Source: Kryptolebias marmoratus
Lineage: Eukaryota > Chordata > Actinopteri > Cyprinodontiformes > Rivulidae
Assembly (NCBI RefSeq): GCF_001649575.2
Contig: NC_051435.1
Span: 8,827,781 to 8,891,780 of the forward strand
Length of the DNA: 64,000 nucleotides
Direction of reading: 5' to 3'
Shown here: positions 35,890-46,920 of the stretch, piece by piece
Layout: each line of letters opens with the position of its first letter
How positions within the stretch are numbered: the first letter of the stretch is position 1
Translations under genes and position numbers: made by a program
The notes under the pieces: generated by a model
Told to the model about the DNA's origin: nothing
The model's input: only the letters and a program-made list of their open reading frames with translations
Databases searched by the model: none

Positions 35890-36140
35890 TGTGTTGAGGC
35901 CTTTCTTAGTCTTTAGTGCTGCATGTGGGTTGCTCAAAACCCTAGAGTGTTTGACCAGCTCTTGTAGCAGAGGTTGAAAAGTTTATCTCTGTGCCCTACA
36001 CAATTCTTCAGTCACTGGCAGCATTATGGGCAGTGAGCGTCAATAATTAGCTGACTGTGGACAGTCAATATGCTCACATGAAATTTAGGAGGCAATAACC
36101 AAACACTTTGTGACTGCTTGCCCTGCTGACTGACCCCAAA
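35890..36140. promoter_or_regulatory. Strong candidate conserved noncoding element
   Basis: Holds GCATTATGGGCAG (from 36020), TCAATAATTAGCTGA (36040-36054) and a perfect inverted repeat TGACTGT-GG-ACAGTCA (36052-36067) that overlaps the homeodomain-like core by three bases. GAGGCAATAA follows. The overlap of a palindrome and an AATTA core is what composite enhancer sites look like. Inference only. Confidence 0.38.
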
Positions 36141-36194
36141 CAAGTAATTTAAATCATCTGGATGCCAGTGTAATATAGCTATTTTTTTCTAGTC
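36141..36194. other. Noncoding spacer
   Basis: Short AT-rich stretch leading into the GTTT microsatellite. Confidence 0.5.
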
Positions 36195-36221
36195 TTTTGT
36201 TTGTTTGTTTGTTTGTTTGTT
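36195..36221 (+). repeat. GTTT tetranucleotide microsatellite
   Basis: About six to seven GTTT units in a row. Confidence 0.9.
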
Positions 36222-36767
36222 GATATGTACACTTTGAAGGTAAGTCCTTTTTTAAGTGCCCAACTTATTTTGCACCACCAGAACTGTGGTACTATTCTCA
36301 GAAAATATGGTCAGTTTGGTATACTGATGGCTCTAAATTTTTAAGAAAAGCAATGTAGCATCAATTATCCCAGAGCAGTTCTCTGTAATGTGAAAAAAAA
36401 AATACTATCATCTCACACTTTATCATATTTTTGCAACTGACAAGGGATAGAAAATTAGAAAAAAAGCAAATCTTAAAAATGATAAGGATACAATTTTATT
36501 CAGGACAAGCTGGTGTTTTTCAGTCAGCACGAAAAGAAGATAAATACACAACTCATGGCTGAATCAATTCTGCAAGTTTTATTATGTGTGAACATAATCC
36601 TTTTTTTTCTTGGTTAGTCTGCATGCCAATTTTTCATTTATTTATTGTCTATATTGTAAGCTCTTGATTCAAATCCAAACAACTAAAACATCATTGCAGA
36701 TAGAACTCACAAAATTTATGGTTAAATGAAAAGAAAGAAATTTAAATATGAAACATTTGGAGAGTAC
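36222..36767. other. Noncoding DNA
   Basis: AT-rich; nothing recognised. Confidence 0.5.
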
Positions 36768-36768
36768 A

Positions 36769-36977
36769 AACCTCTGCCAAGGCCCTAAGGTCATTAAAAA
36801 TAGTCCAATCTGAGTTGTGATCCAGATCACCACCAAAATTTAATCAAATGATTCTTGTGACAGCCCCAACATTTCTTGAAAATTTCAACAAATTCTGTTC
36901 ATTAGCAGTAAGTAATCTCGCCAACAGACAAATGAATCAACCAAAACTACTGAAACATAACCTCCTTGGTGGAAGGA
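36769..36977. mobile_element. Interspersed element with CCTC..CCAAGG ends
   Basis: The left end AACCTCTGCCAAGG (36769) is matched in inverse at the right by CCTCCTTGGTGGAAGG (36961-36976). In between are ATCACCACCAAAATTTAATC (36827-36846), a TGAAAATTTCAACAAATTCT segment and an ACTGAAACATAACCTCC segment. This block order is that of a common animal repeat with ACCTCCGCCAAGGAGG-like ends (recalled from memory; I do not trust myself with its name). No coding capacity. Ends are diverged, so the copy is old. Confidence 0.6.
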
Positions 36978-38499
36978 GTTAGGACCCGAGTAAACCTTCT
37001 TACCAGATGCAGATAAGGAAAGGTTTAAGTTTCAGCTTGATTCATCAATTTTTAGATATCACAAAGGTAGATTTACATAAACTCTTTGATATTCTAAATG
37101 ATCTACTTTAAAACATTTAAAAAGAAAGTTTCAATCGTATATATTGCCTTAAAAACTGCTAAAAATATTCATAAAGTTTATGTTAAAAAAAATATCCTAG
37201 GGCAATCAACTAAGTTTTGACATTAATCAATATAATTTCAGTTTCTGTCTGAATGTTAAATAAGCAAATCAAGGCATTAAAAAAAATATATATATATATA
37301 AATAAATACAAAACACTTATGACTTCAGTCATGATGCTCCAGCTGAGATAAATGTCAATGTTGCAAAATGAAGTTTAGTAACTGGTTTTTCTTTGAAGTC
37401 AAATTTCACTAAGCACTGAAATTTTATGAGATGCATAGTACAAAAAGGCACCCATTCAGTCAGTGTGAAGGTGTATGTCTAGGAATAAGTGGTGGAGTCA
37501 TATTACACTGATAAGGTGGGAAGAACAAGATAACCCTTTCTGACTTTACACCACTGAGAAAAGTAAGGTGTTATCGCCTCATTTCTGAAAGAAGGCTGAG
37601 GCAAGCAGGGGGTAGAAATAGAGAAGAAAGAGGTCAAGAATAAAAGAGAGAGAAATGAAGACAAAGGACAAAGGGGGCGTTTTGGTATAGAACAAACATG
37701 AAGGGAGCTATCATTAAAATAAACAGAAGTGAAAGATGATAAGCTAGAAACAAAAATATGCCAACAGAGAAAGCAGAGTGAGTGGTACGGTGGGGTGGAA
37801 ACAAGTAGGGAGAAAGACAGAATAAACACAGAATAAAGAATTAAATAGATCAACACAGGAAGCAAAAAGACTTCACTTGGGTTACTCAGATTTGGTCTTG
37901 GGGACCCTCTGTACTATGCACGAGATGTTTCTCTGCTCTAAAGCACCTGAGTGAGTCAGTATTGCGGCTCATGCTTATGTCCCATCAGAAGGTTTGAAAG
38001 TATTGCAGCCACCCCCCATAATAGTGCTTTGATTAGATTATTTAGATGATCAAAATAAATGCATCTCAGAGGGGAAATAAAAATAAAAGACAATTTATAT
38101 AGGGTTACAAGTGCTTTGATCAAGACATACATGTGCCAATAAATACTGATACACTAATAAATCAATTCAAAATAGAGACGAAGAGTTCAAAACGTCAAAG
38201 CCAAACTTTTTAGAGTGGTAAGAATCCTTGTAATGGATGAATAAAATATCCAAACAGTAATGGCAAATGACCTTTGTCATATATAACACTGGTTACATAG
38301 CAAAATCAAACTATTTCTGCTAATTAGTTCATTAATCAATACGATTTGTACAAGTGAGGTTTGCGTCTTTGTTACATATTTATCAAGGTTAACAGCTCCA
38401 CAAATGTTCCCCACTGTTGTGTCTTCCTGAAAATAAACTGTCAAGAAACATCAAGAAAACGAAAAAAATAAAGTGGCTTCTCTAAATTCATGACATAAG
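36978..38499. other. Noncoding DNA
   Basis: Unique AT-rich DNA. The 120-codon minus-strand frame at 37503-37865 is a translation of purine-rich DNA (a Ser/Leu/Phe-rich product) and is not a gene in my judgement. Nothing else. Confidence 0.45.
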
Positions 38500-38650
38500 A
38501 AAGAGTATCTCTCCAAACAGCTGATGTGGCAAAACGTGACAGCCCGAAAGAGATGACGGGAATAGTAATAAGGCCTTCACAGGGCAAAATACAAAGGCCT
38601 TATTTTGTGAGTGTGTGTGTCTCGTTTGGCAGAGTTCCCAAAAAAAAAAT
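38500..38650. promoter_or_regulatory. Candidate block with perfect 11-bp inverted repeat
   Basis: AATAAGGCCTT (38567-38577) and its exact reverse complement (38594-38604) flank a 16-nt loop. Upstream are CpG-containing segments (AACGTGAC, CCCGAAAG, TGACGGG). The GGCCTT core recurs, so it may be a protein-binding repeat or a small stem-loop. No miRNA family recognised. Confidence 0.35.
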
Positions 38651-40259
38651 GCCTTTGAGGAATAGTATTTCAAAGTTGCCAGAGTAAAGCAAGAGATTTG
38701 TTGTCTTTATCTGCCTTTGAGCTTTCTGGAAAACCACATTCAGCTACACACAGATTGTTTTTTAGGTCCCAAGGCACTGGATCTGAAGATGTTCTATTGT
38801 AAAAGTCCAGCTCTCCTAATCTATCTATCAATATCAGGTTGTTTTGGCTTTGGCAAATTGGGTATTTTGCACCATTTCATATAATTCTTCACAAATCTAA
38901 TCAAAAGGTTTTTTTTTTGTTTTTTTTTATAAAGATGGAAGTGAGACCTTGTGAGATTTGTGGTATTTAAAGGTGAACTGTGTGAATCTGGACATGTTAA
39001 CATGAAACAGTTTTTTCTGTGCACTGAATCTGCAGTACACTGAAATATTAGCTTTGTGTTCCTGACCATATTGTTGACAAAAAAAATCCATATTTACTAT
39101 TTGTGTGTCACTCATTGCTGCCTGCAACACTGCATGTGATGAAATCACCTTAACTGTTACCAGATTTCAAACATTAATATTGATAATTGTTTGTCTTTCT
39201 GTTATTTATGCTAATTTTGCCACCCCAAAAGAACTGACTGATGTATCAAGGTTTTGAATATTATACTTTTATACATAAAATAAAATAAAATTAATTGTGA
39301 TAAAACTATTATAAAAAAGTGAAGTTAAGTTTAAGTCTAACTTGGACTGACCTCTAAAGTTAAATCTTAGTTGTCATCAAAGTGGCTGTCAGGATATAAT
39401 TAAAGCAAACGGCACAAAATAGCTGCTGAAAGTTGATGTTACTTTGCAACTACAACAGCAGAATTTTTCTTTTTTTTGTGTAAAGAATTTGAAGCATTGC
39501 TAACGTTAGGACTTGTTTTTGTAAGACATCAAAGACAATTGGTAAACTATACAGAATCATGGGCACTCAAGTTGAAAGCTACTCTTCCAGGGTTATACTA
39601 ACTTTGTTAAACTATTAAGAATGGTTGACTTTGGTCCACCATAGCCAATGCCTTTAAAACGTCCAGGAGCATCAGAACTAGACTGAGGATTGAGGATAGG
39701 TTCTAACAATCTAAATAATCAAATCTCCATTAATGTAAGTTATTCATCTAAGCAATACTTGTTTACAGAGAATCAAATCAAGTAAGGATCGCAGTGATGT
39801 CAGTGCAATGCATTTGTCATATTTCCTCATCAAGATCACTGCTTTCACATATGTTTATCACAAAATCGCAAAGATATGATATTAATCAAGCAACTGTAGT
39901 TTGCTGAAAAACAAGTGTTTTAAAAAAACACCTTGCCATGTACAAATCTAAAATTGATTTGCTGCTCAGATCCTAATGCTAGAGTATAAAAGGCACCATC
40001 TGTGTTGACTTCATGCTTAATATGAATGCAATAGTTTTAATGGTCAGCATACACTTTAAACACTTAAATACTTCTGTGCTATATTATATTCGTCAGATGG
40101 GTGTAATTACTTTACTTTTTGATAAACAAATAGTATTACATGCAACTTCAGAGTTTTTGAATGCTAGACAAGCTTATGCTATTCACCTCAAGTTTGGCAA
40201 AAAATATCAATCAAGTACAAATTATTCATTGAATTTGTCCTGGCCTTTACCACTAAGCT
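38651..40259. other. Noncoding DNA
   Basis: AT-rich with A and T runs (38640-38649, 38910-38929). No gene or named repeat recognised. Confidence 0.5.
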
Positions 40260-40530
40260 GTCATTAGTTTCAGAAAGAGTCAACAGAGTCAGAGAGGACA
40301 GTACTTCCTTCTTCAAACATGAAGAAAACTGACACTGTTATTCATTAGCAAAGCTCCCTAATGAGGGTCAATAATCTGCAATCTCTATAAAGATTAACTC
40401 TAACAGAAACATCAGCCATCCCCTGTCTGGGGAAAGGTGTGGCATTCAGAAGAGAAACCAGATAGCTCTATTATTCACAAAGCAGCAGTGGTCAAGCCGT
40501 GACTTCAGTGAGAAAGGTTAAAATTCTGGT
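40260..40530. promoter_or_regulatory. Candidate conserved noncoding element with inverted homeodomain-like sites
   Basis: TCATTAG (40342-40348) and CTAATGA (40358-40364) are perfect inverted copies nine bases apart, followed by GTCAATAATC and AGATTAACTC within 35 bp. The block lacks simple repeats. Paired inverted TAAT cores are typical targets of homeodomain dimers. Function inferred. Confidence 0.36.
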
Positions 40531-42239
40531 AAACAACCAAAAAGACAAGAAGCACCTTCAGCATATCTGATCAAGTGTTTTCAGTAGAAACTCTATGTTG
40601 GTCTCAAATAAAATATATATTATCCAAACTCTGTGAGTGCCTGTTTAACTACCCATGACACAAATAGGAATCTTGATAGGGTTCTTGTTTGTTTACTTCT
40701 TTTATTATTGTTGTGAGAAATTACTCAGCAAAAATATGCTTTGAAAAAAATGAAAGCATATGTTTAACTGAAAATGTATGTTTGTTGTTTTTTTTTTACC
40801 AGAGAGAAAGAGATAGATGTATAAAACTGTTTAGTTTCGTGAATAAAATGTAGGTAAACAAAAAGTAAAATGATATGCATTTGCAGACAATTCAACAAAT
40901 GTATAAAGTTGTATACTAGGTTGGTTTACCCATTGATAAATGCTAGTTAAAAAAAGAATAACTTGTGGTTTATTTTATTATTTGTCCTTTGATTAGAATT
41001 TAAAGCTACCTGTTTGACTTTTTTAGAAGGATGTGCTGTTTTGAAAATTTACTTTTAAGATGTTGCACCTTTACACAGCACAGAGCAAAACACAGTCATT
41101 GAAAATTAGCATGTCTACCTGAGTGTCAGGTTCCCATCACTGTCAACTGGAGCTGGAGGCTATAAACACACATGCTGAAGAAGTATTTGATTCATGACAG
41201 CAAACTGACTGTACCCATTAGAACAGAACCCTGATGCTTGCTAACATTCACACATATCATCAAAGCTAAGAATTTTTGAGAATGTCACATCAAAACCCGT
41301 GTATGCTATCAGTACCATGTAATACCATGTATCAAAACCAATTTTCAATAGATGGCTACTTTTATGAGTTTCAGAACTGCCATGGGAGATGGTACTTGTA
41401 CTTTTTTTTAAGAAAAGAAATCAAGACTGCATTATTTATTGCAGCTCCAATAACCACGAAACATCTGCCAACTGCTAATTCCAATAATGATGTCTAACAA
41501 TAATGATGTCTACTAAATGTGCATATTTTCTATTAAAAAAAATATAAGTTGGTATTGTGGGTTTTTGTCTCATGGGCACAAAGCTCAGGACTAATCAGTG
41601 ATGTGAAACTGATATTGTATTTGGGGAGTTATAAAAACTTTGCTTTAGCACTATAAGTAGTGAAAGTATGTGGTTCATTATGAAAACAAAATTACACTTT
41701 AAATGTAAAATATATGTATGTATTTTTGACATTTTTTTATTTCACAAAACATATTGAGGCAGTATTATGGTAATTGATTTTTCTATATAAAAGTATGCAG
41801 TGAATAGTCTGTCCAGTGCAGTCTGAACACCAAGTTAGCTCCAGGGTGTACAGTATTTGCTGTTTTAATAAATTGAAAGAGTAGCAGTAAAAAAATAAAG
41901 ACAGTTTCAGCTGTATGAACATTCTTCCAGCAGAGTACACTGTCTAGACAGCACATCCACAGAGGGGGAAAAAAAAAGTTCTGTGTCCACACAAATCGTG
42001 ACAAATCACTTTGCCCGAGACAATGGAGCAGAAGCAATATAGGCTTTGATAACTGTGAAGGTTGAGGGGAAATCAAAGTTAAAAAATAACAAAAAGTCAC
42101 TGAAGGGTTTTGTGGGTTTGTGTGTCTAAATGTGTGTGTGTAGCCTTCTGAACATACAAGGATCAGTGTGTGTTTCTGTGGCAAATGGTTTATCATTGAG
42201 TATAGTGCTATTAATATCACTGACAGTCTCCCTTCCTCA
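40531..42239. other. Noncoding DNA
   Basis: AT-rich; the 163-codon minus-strand frame at 41783-42274, the longest of the window, has no domain, no exon-like borders and no likeness to any protein I know. I treat it as chance. Confidence 0.45.
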
Positions 42240-42450
42240 TTCAGGCACACATGCTCATACACCCATGCACACAATGCTTTGTCGCCAGAAAAATCTCAGA
42301 GCACACTGAGCACTCAATGGGATTTGTCTCCCTGAGGATCTTGGTCACAGGCTGTGTTGGTGTTGCGACCAAAGCCTGCTGGTGGGCCGGTTTACTGAAT
42401 CAAACCCCTACCAACCCTACCTCTTTCTCTGCCATCTGGAGCGTCATCTG
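42240..42450. promoter_or_regulatory. Candidate conserved noncoding block
   Basis: A moderately GC-rich stretch with CpGs near 42283, 42366 and 42389 and no simple repeats. No specific motif stands out. Weak candidate. Confidence 0.2.
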
Positions 42451-43229
42451 TTCTAGTATTCAAACACACGTCCAACACACTCAGTGAATAACTTCTAAAC
42501 CCTCCTAGGGAATTTCATGATGCAACATTCCCAGTACTTAAGCACAACACAAAAAAGGCACTCAGTAGAAAAGGTAAGGTTGTAATAATATAAATAAAAC
42601 CTCTTAAGAGTAAAATTGTATCTTAAATATTGCCACATAAATCTTTAAACAAAAAAAATAATTTCAAAAGTTAGCAAACCAGTGAAAGCAGACACTGTTT
42701 ATTGCTGAATATGATAAAAATTTGAGCAATGAAAAACAACTAAATTACACTAGGTTGTTGAACATAAAGTCATGGATGACTGGTATAAAAGTTTGATATG
42801 TTGTAAACAAACAAATCATAGCAGCCAGGACTCAGGACTCAGAAGGGAATGAGAATCTGAGGCACATGTTCAGAGAACCTAGTTAGAATACAGAATTTGA
42901 AGCCACATTGCTACGGTGTGTCTGACTTTGATAATTTGTCTTAATTTTACTAAAATATTTATATTTATTTTAGAAGTCTTTCTTTGACTTGCCAAACCCA
43001 TTGTTTTAATTTCTTGAATAATTTCTAGCATGTGGCGTCTGTTTGGTTTATATTTGTGTAAATGTCTTTTTTCAGATTCATATATGCTTAGAGCTGTCAA
43101 CTTATCAAAGAATCAACCTTAATCAAACTATAAAGACAGGTCTAAACCAGTCTATCATTTTTGATTTAGTATCAAAAACTATGTGTTAACATAAACACAC
43201 ACTGTAACCAACCCTGCAACTCACCTTCT
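42451..43229. other. Noncoding DNA
   Basis: AT-rich unique sequence; nothing recognised. Confidence 0.5.
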
Positions 43230-43233
43230 GTCT

Positions 43234-43305
43234 ATCTGTTTAGCTCAGTGAGCATGAGACACCAGTGAATCCCATTCATCAGGTTTACTCGCTACCTAAA
43301 CAGAT
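43234..43305 (+). other. Stem-loop with a tRNA-like segment
   Basis: ATCTGTTTAG (43234-43243) and CTAAACAGAT (43296-43305) are perfect 10-bp inverted arms 52 bp apart. Directly inside the left arm, TAGCTCAGTGAGCATGAGAC (43241-43260) matches the D-arm and anticodon-stem start of vertebrate tRNA-Lys if about five D-loop bases are deleted. No TPsiC arm or B box follows, so it is not a functional tRNA. It may be a tRNA-derived remnant or chance. Confidence 0.3.
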
Positions 43306-43395
43306 GGGGTTTTGAGCAAACTCCTGCAGTTTCCCCTGAGACAGATTACAAACCACATCCATTGAGTGGTTAAAGGAGCAGAGGAAAAATGGAGA

Positions 43396-43410
43396 AAGAG
43401 AGAGAGAGAG
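43396..43410. repeat. Short AG microsatellite
   Basis: About seven to eight AG units in a purine-rich stretch. Confidence 0.85.
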
Positions 43411-43765
43411 CACTTTGCTTTTGATGGAATGATAGACCATCTGGATCCACGTGAGCATCAAAAAGTGATCCTTCTAGTAGGATTAACACAGACACTCATT
43501 CGATCATCAAAAAACAATCAGTTCAAACTACAGAACACACTGTATTTTGTCTTCCTGTTTCCATAAATGGCAAAAGTTTATTTGAGTGGTTAAAGGATAA
43601 TATAATAATAAGAATAAGAAGAAGAATAAGAAGAAATCAATATTTTGGATAGGTTTGCAAGTTAGAATTTGCACAAACCACAACATTTTGGAATAACATT
43701 CTTTGAGGAGAAGAGAGACTCTAATGGAGATGTATGGCCATAATTCACAGTAGTACATCTGGTAA
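43411..43765. other. Noncoding DNA
   Basis: AT-rich with an AAT/AAG-rich run at 43600-43635. Nothing else. Confidence 0.5.
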
Positions 43766-43769
43766 AAAT

Positions 43770-43945
43770 GAATCACAGCATATCAGCACAAACACCTTGT
43801 ACCGCCTGTCAAGCACAGTGGTGATTGATTGATGACTTGGACTTGTTTTGATGACACACAATGTATGCATTTTGCATTCATTCAGTTGACCATAAACTTT
43901 GCTGTATACCAAAGTATTCCAAAGTAAATGTAGTCTAGGAACAAC
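43770..43945 (+). pseudogene. Tc1-like transposase fragment
   Basis: One plus-strand frame reads YQHKHLVPPVKHSGD, a stop (43826-43828), LMTWTCFDD, then QLTINFAVYQSIPK. In intact fish Tc1 transposases I recall the same order (KNTIPTVKHGGG, MIWACF, then STMNSSVYQSIL) with the same 12-residue spacing between CF and the STMN-like segment. V-K-H is encoded at 43808-43816, and the second block starts at 43883 in the same frame. It comes from the central catalytic domain, around the second catalytic Asp region. Internal stops and missing ends make it dead. Similarity ends near 43945, where unrelated sequence begins. Confidence 0.75.
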
Positions 43946-44098
43946 CATGCAAATTTAGAACAGATTAACTAAAATAAATAAATAAAATGCACTGAACTTA
44001 ATAAAGAATGTTTCACTTTCTCCATCATGTATATATATTACCCTGAAATCAGTATCCCATTAAACTGTGAATGTTGATAAAAAACATCTGCAAGGGAG
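43946..44098. other. Noncoding spacer
   Basis: AT-rich spacer between the Tc1-like fragment and the tandem duplication; nothing recognised. Confidence 0.5.
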
Positions 44099-44450
44099 TC
44101 TCCAAAATGTGTGGAAACCTTTACGAGAGTTCTCGTTTTCCTCATATTAGAGAGACTTGTAGTCCTGTGGCTTGAAATTCTCAATATTTTTAAAAAATAC
44201 ATTTTTTTTCTTAAATTAGTTACAGAGTTGAGACAGAGATTTCAAACCCATCTGTAGCTCTTCTCAAGTTTGTTTTTCTGAATTCTACATTACTAGACCT
44301 GTATTTTGGCAACTTCAAGTGTGCTTTTCCTAGCACAGAAAACACCCAAGGTTAAAGCCCTGAATGTCCAAGTCTAAATAACAAAGCAGCCTGAGGTGGG
44401 TGTAATGTGAGTGGTTATGGGCAACAAAATAATGTTCTTGTCTAAGATTG
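44099..44450 (+). repeat. Diverged tandem repeat, unit 1
   Basis: Shared landmarks with unit 2 in the same order: TCTCCAAAATG (44099), CTGTATTTTG (44300), AATGTCCAAGTCTAAA (44363-44378), GAGGTGGGTGTAATGT (from about 44392) and GGGCAACAAAATAATGTTC. Compared with unit 2 it lacks about 115 bases after the 16-bp identical segment. Origin unknown; the AATGTCCAAGTCTAAA segment could be a transposase start (Met-Ser-Lys-Ser-Lys), but that is speculation. Confidence 0.7.
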
Positions 44451-44518
44451 AAGATTTATATGTTGTACACACAAGGGTGGTATCTCACAAGGTGCAGCTA
44501 GTTGGCAGACAAAGGGTT

Positions 44519-44930
44519 TCTCCAAAATGCTTTTCAACAAATGCTTTAGTTCTCAATTTTCACATGTGAGTTGTAGAGGCATGTAGTTCAAACAATTGTG
44601 CAACAAATTTTCTCTTGAAATCATTAGTTGTCAAGGTCATCTCCAATCCACCTCAAGAGCGCTAGAGCTGTATTTTGACATCTACAAAGGAGCTCTCCTC
44701 TGCCTTACATATCTAAGGCAAATGTCCAAGTCTAAAAAACATGCTGATGATAAATAATATTTTTTTAGAACTGGTTCAGATCTGCCTTTATTTATGTCAA
44801 AAGTGTACTCCAGCAGATCAGATCATAAAGGTGGGGTTGGCTGCCAAAGTGATTGCAAAGCAATTTGAGGTGGGTATGATGTTGGCAGAGATGGACAACA
44901 AGTTATTATGTACAGCCAAGAATGCAGTTT
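44519..44930 (+). repeat. Diverged tandem repeat, unit 2
   Basis: Second unit with the landmarks TCTCCAAAATG (44519), CTGTATTTTG (44668), AATGTCCAAGTCTAAA (44721-44736), GAGGTGGGTATGATGT (from about 44868) and GGACAACAAGTTATTATG. An open frame (44741-45004) includes DQIIKVGLAAKVIAKQFEV, which has the look of a helix-turn-helix such as that at the N terminus of Tc1-type transposases. With a Tc1 piece just upstream this is a fair guess, but I cannot confirm it. Confidence 0.7.
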
Positions 44931-46679
44931 TGCAAGTCGTGGATATAAAAGTAGGTCATGAATTAAACACGGGTCATTCAAAATGTGGCCACATGGCTCA
45001 TTGATCACTTGGTCACAAACACTGAGTTCAGTAAGTGCAATTGAAAATTTGCACATTTTCTTGGAATGTTCCAAGAATTTTGAGTCAGCAACTAGCCTCC
45101 AGTAGTTGCAGAACAGTTAGATACCACCTTTAGAGAGGAATCTTCTTAACTATTTACCCTTGACCGTCTGAAGGACTTCATGGACATGTGGCTAGATTGT
45201 GATCATGACTAACGTTAATCTAATGACTATACTGCCTTGACAAACCAAGCCATCAGTTAGGATCATCTTTGCCCCAGCATTGTGTTTCCACTAGCATAAT
45301 TTTACCAGATGGATTGAATTGCCATACAAGAAATTTAATTTGATGACAAACGACAACAGTTTCTCTTTGCCTGTTCTTGTGTGTTACCCCAAGGACAACA
45401 GTACTATCACAGCTTTAATAATCCCAAGCAGCAGTAAACTTAAATTACATATATTTAATCTATTACTGACAACGCCAATACTTTTCCAGTGCATTGCACC
45501 CCTGCATTACTTCTCACAAGCTCCATTCATATGTTCTGCACATGTGCCTTGAGGACATAAAGCGCCATAAGTAGGGACAGGAAATAAAGACAGCCTACTT
45601 AGTTGAGCAAGCAAAAAGGCACTAGATGGGTAGTGAAGGAAAAAAATGAGGCATTGACAAGAAGACTCGTATCCAAGACCAATTTAGTCACCTTAGTGGG
45701 GAAGTGGAATATAAAACCACCTAGTAAAATGCTCTGACTACAGTTCTAAAGACTTAGAGCTTCTTATTCTGCCAAATTAGGTCTGTCAGATATGAGGGAA
45801 AAGAAGAAGAAGAAGAAGAAAAAAAAACAGACTGAAAATGAAAAAAGGGAAGGCACATCTGTGAGTTGTCTCTCTTTTGGCTTGAGTAAAGATTTAGCAG
45901 AAGAGTTGGTTATGATGTTTTTTTTTTTCTGTATATATAAGAGAGGGATTTTTAGATATCCTATGGTTTACATTAATATATACTTAGATTGTATTAAATC
46001 AATTATAAAAAAGCAGGAAAGAACATGGACATATACTCTTTACAATGGAATAAAAATATAGTCATGGTCCTTAATCCCCTATGGAACTAATTTACCCATC
46101 AGTGAAGACCTCTGTGATGCTAGGAATTCATTTCAGAGTCATGAATTTTTTTTCCAAAAATGTGAATTTTTAATCAGACAAAATTGGAGGCTCAGTGCAG
46201 AAAGTGGGAAGATTGTAAAATGACAAATAATTAGTTGGGTCAGCATGACCACTTAAAAACATCAAATAGTATCAGAAATGTATTTTCTTACCTAACTCTT
46301 TAAAAAAAGAAAGAAAGATGGAGAGGTGAAGTACAACCTTATCTTCTTCGGTAATTAAGAGTCTTCTCTGTAGCATGCATCCAAAGCATTCAGTAAATGT
46401 ATGAAATCATTAGACTGGTGAAATCAAGTCACTGTCTGCTTTAATCAGGACGTTCATACCCACAAAATCTCTGCACAGACTGATTTAATTCACAAATAAA
46501 AACTTTATCAGATTTAATATTTTCAAGTAGTGCTTTTGATTTCACTAGTAAAATGTGTTGTTCATTTCAAGCAATCAAAATAAGAAAATAAAAAATACAT
46601 GCATTGTCAGCAACAACTAAAGCATTTTTTTTTCCTCCAGTATGGTGTATATATTTTAGTATGCATGCAATGAGTAGGT
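44931..46679. other. Noncoding DNA
   Basis: Unique DNA with a GAA run at 45804-45821 followed by A9. No gene. The part directly after the tandem repeat may still belong to the same unknown element. Confidence 0.45.
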
Positions 46680-46920
46680 TAATTACCATGGAGCATCATT
46701 ACCAGATCCCCTCCTTTTTCCTCACTAATATTCAGTAAAGGAGGCTCTAATAGGAGGTGTGAAAATTGACAAGCTGATAAGACATTGTAAATTGTGTCAG
46801 AAGGGAGTAAAAAGGCCAATGAATTAATAAACCTGACCTTGGTCTTTGATTGGACCTCATGACTGGAGGGGGCAATACTGATGTGCATGCATGAGCTGTT
46901 ACTCACACTCATAATTCATA
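46680..46920. promoter_or_regulatory. Strong candidate enhancer with clustered factor-binding motifs
   Basis: Within about 100 bp lie AGGTGTGAAA (46755-46764, T-box type), CTGATAAGA (46774-46782, GATA type), GAATTAATAAA (about 46820, homeodomain type), TGACCTTGG (46834-46842, the reverse complement of the NR5A/ERR site) and CTTTGATTG (46844-46852, TCF/LEF type). The left edge TAATTACCATGG (46680-46691) adds another homeodomain-like core. The density and diversity suggest a tissue-specific enhancer. Motif identities are established knowledge; function here is inferred. Confidence 0.42.

Noticed and set aside
37503..37865. 120-codon frame as a membrane protein
   Set aside because: It is a Ser/Leu/Phe-rich translation of purine-rich DNA, a common artefact.
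41783..42274. Longest open frame (163 codons, minus strand) as a gene
   Set aside because: No domain, no exon-like borders, and low-complexity hydrophobic runs. Frames of this length occur by chance in 64 kb on both strands.
46869..46880. CTCF site at the GGAGGGGGC segment
   Set aside because: The bases before the G-run do not fit the consensus.
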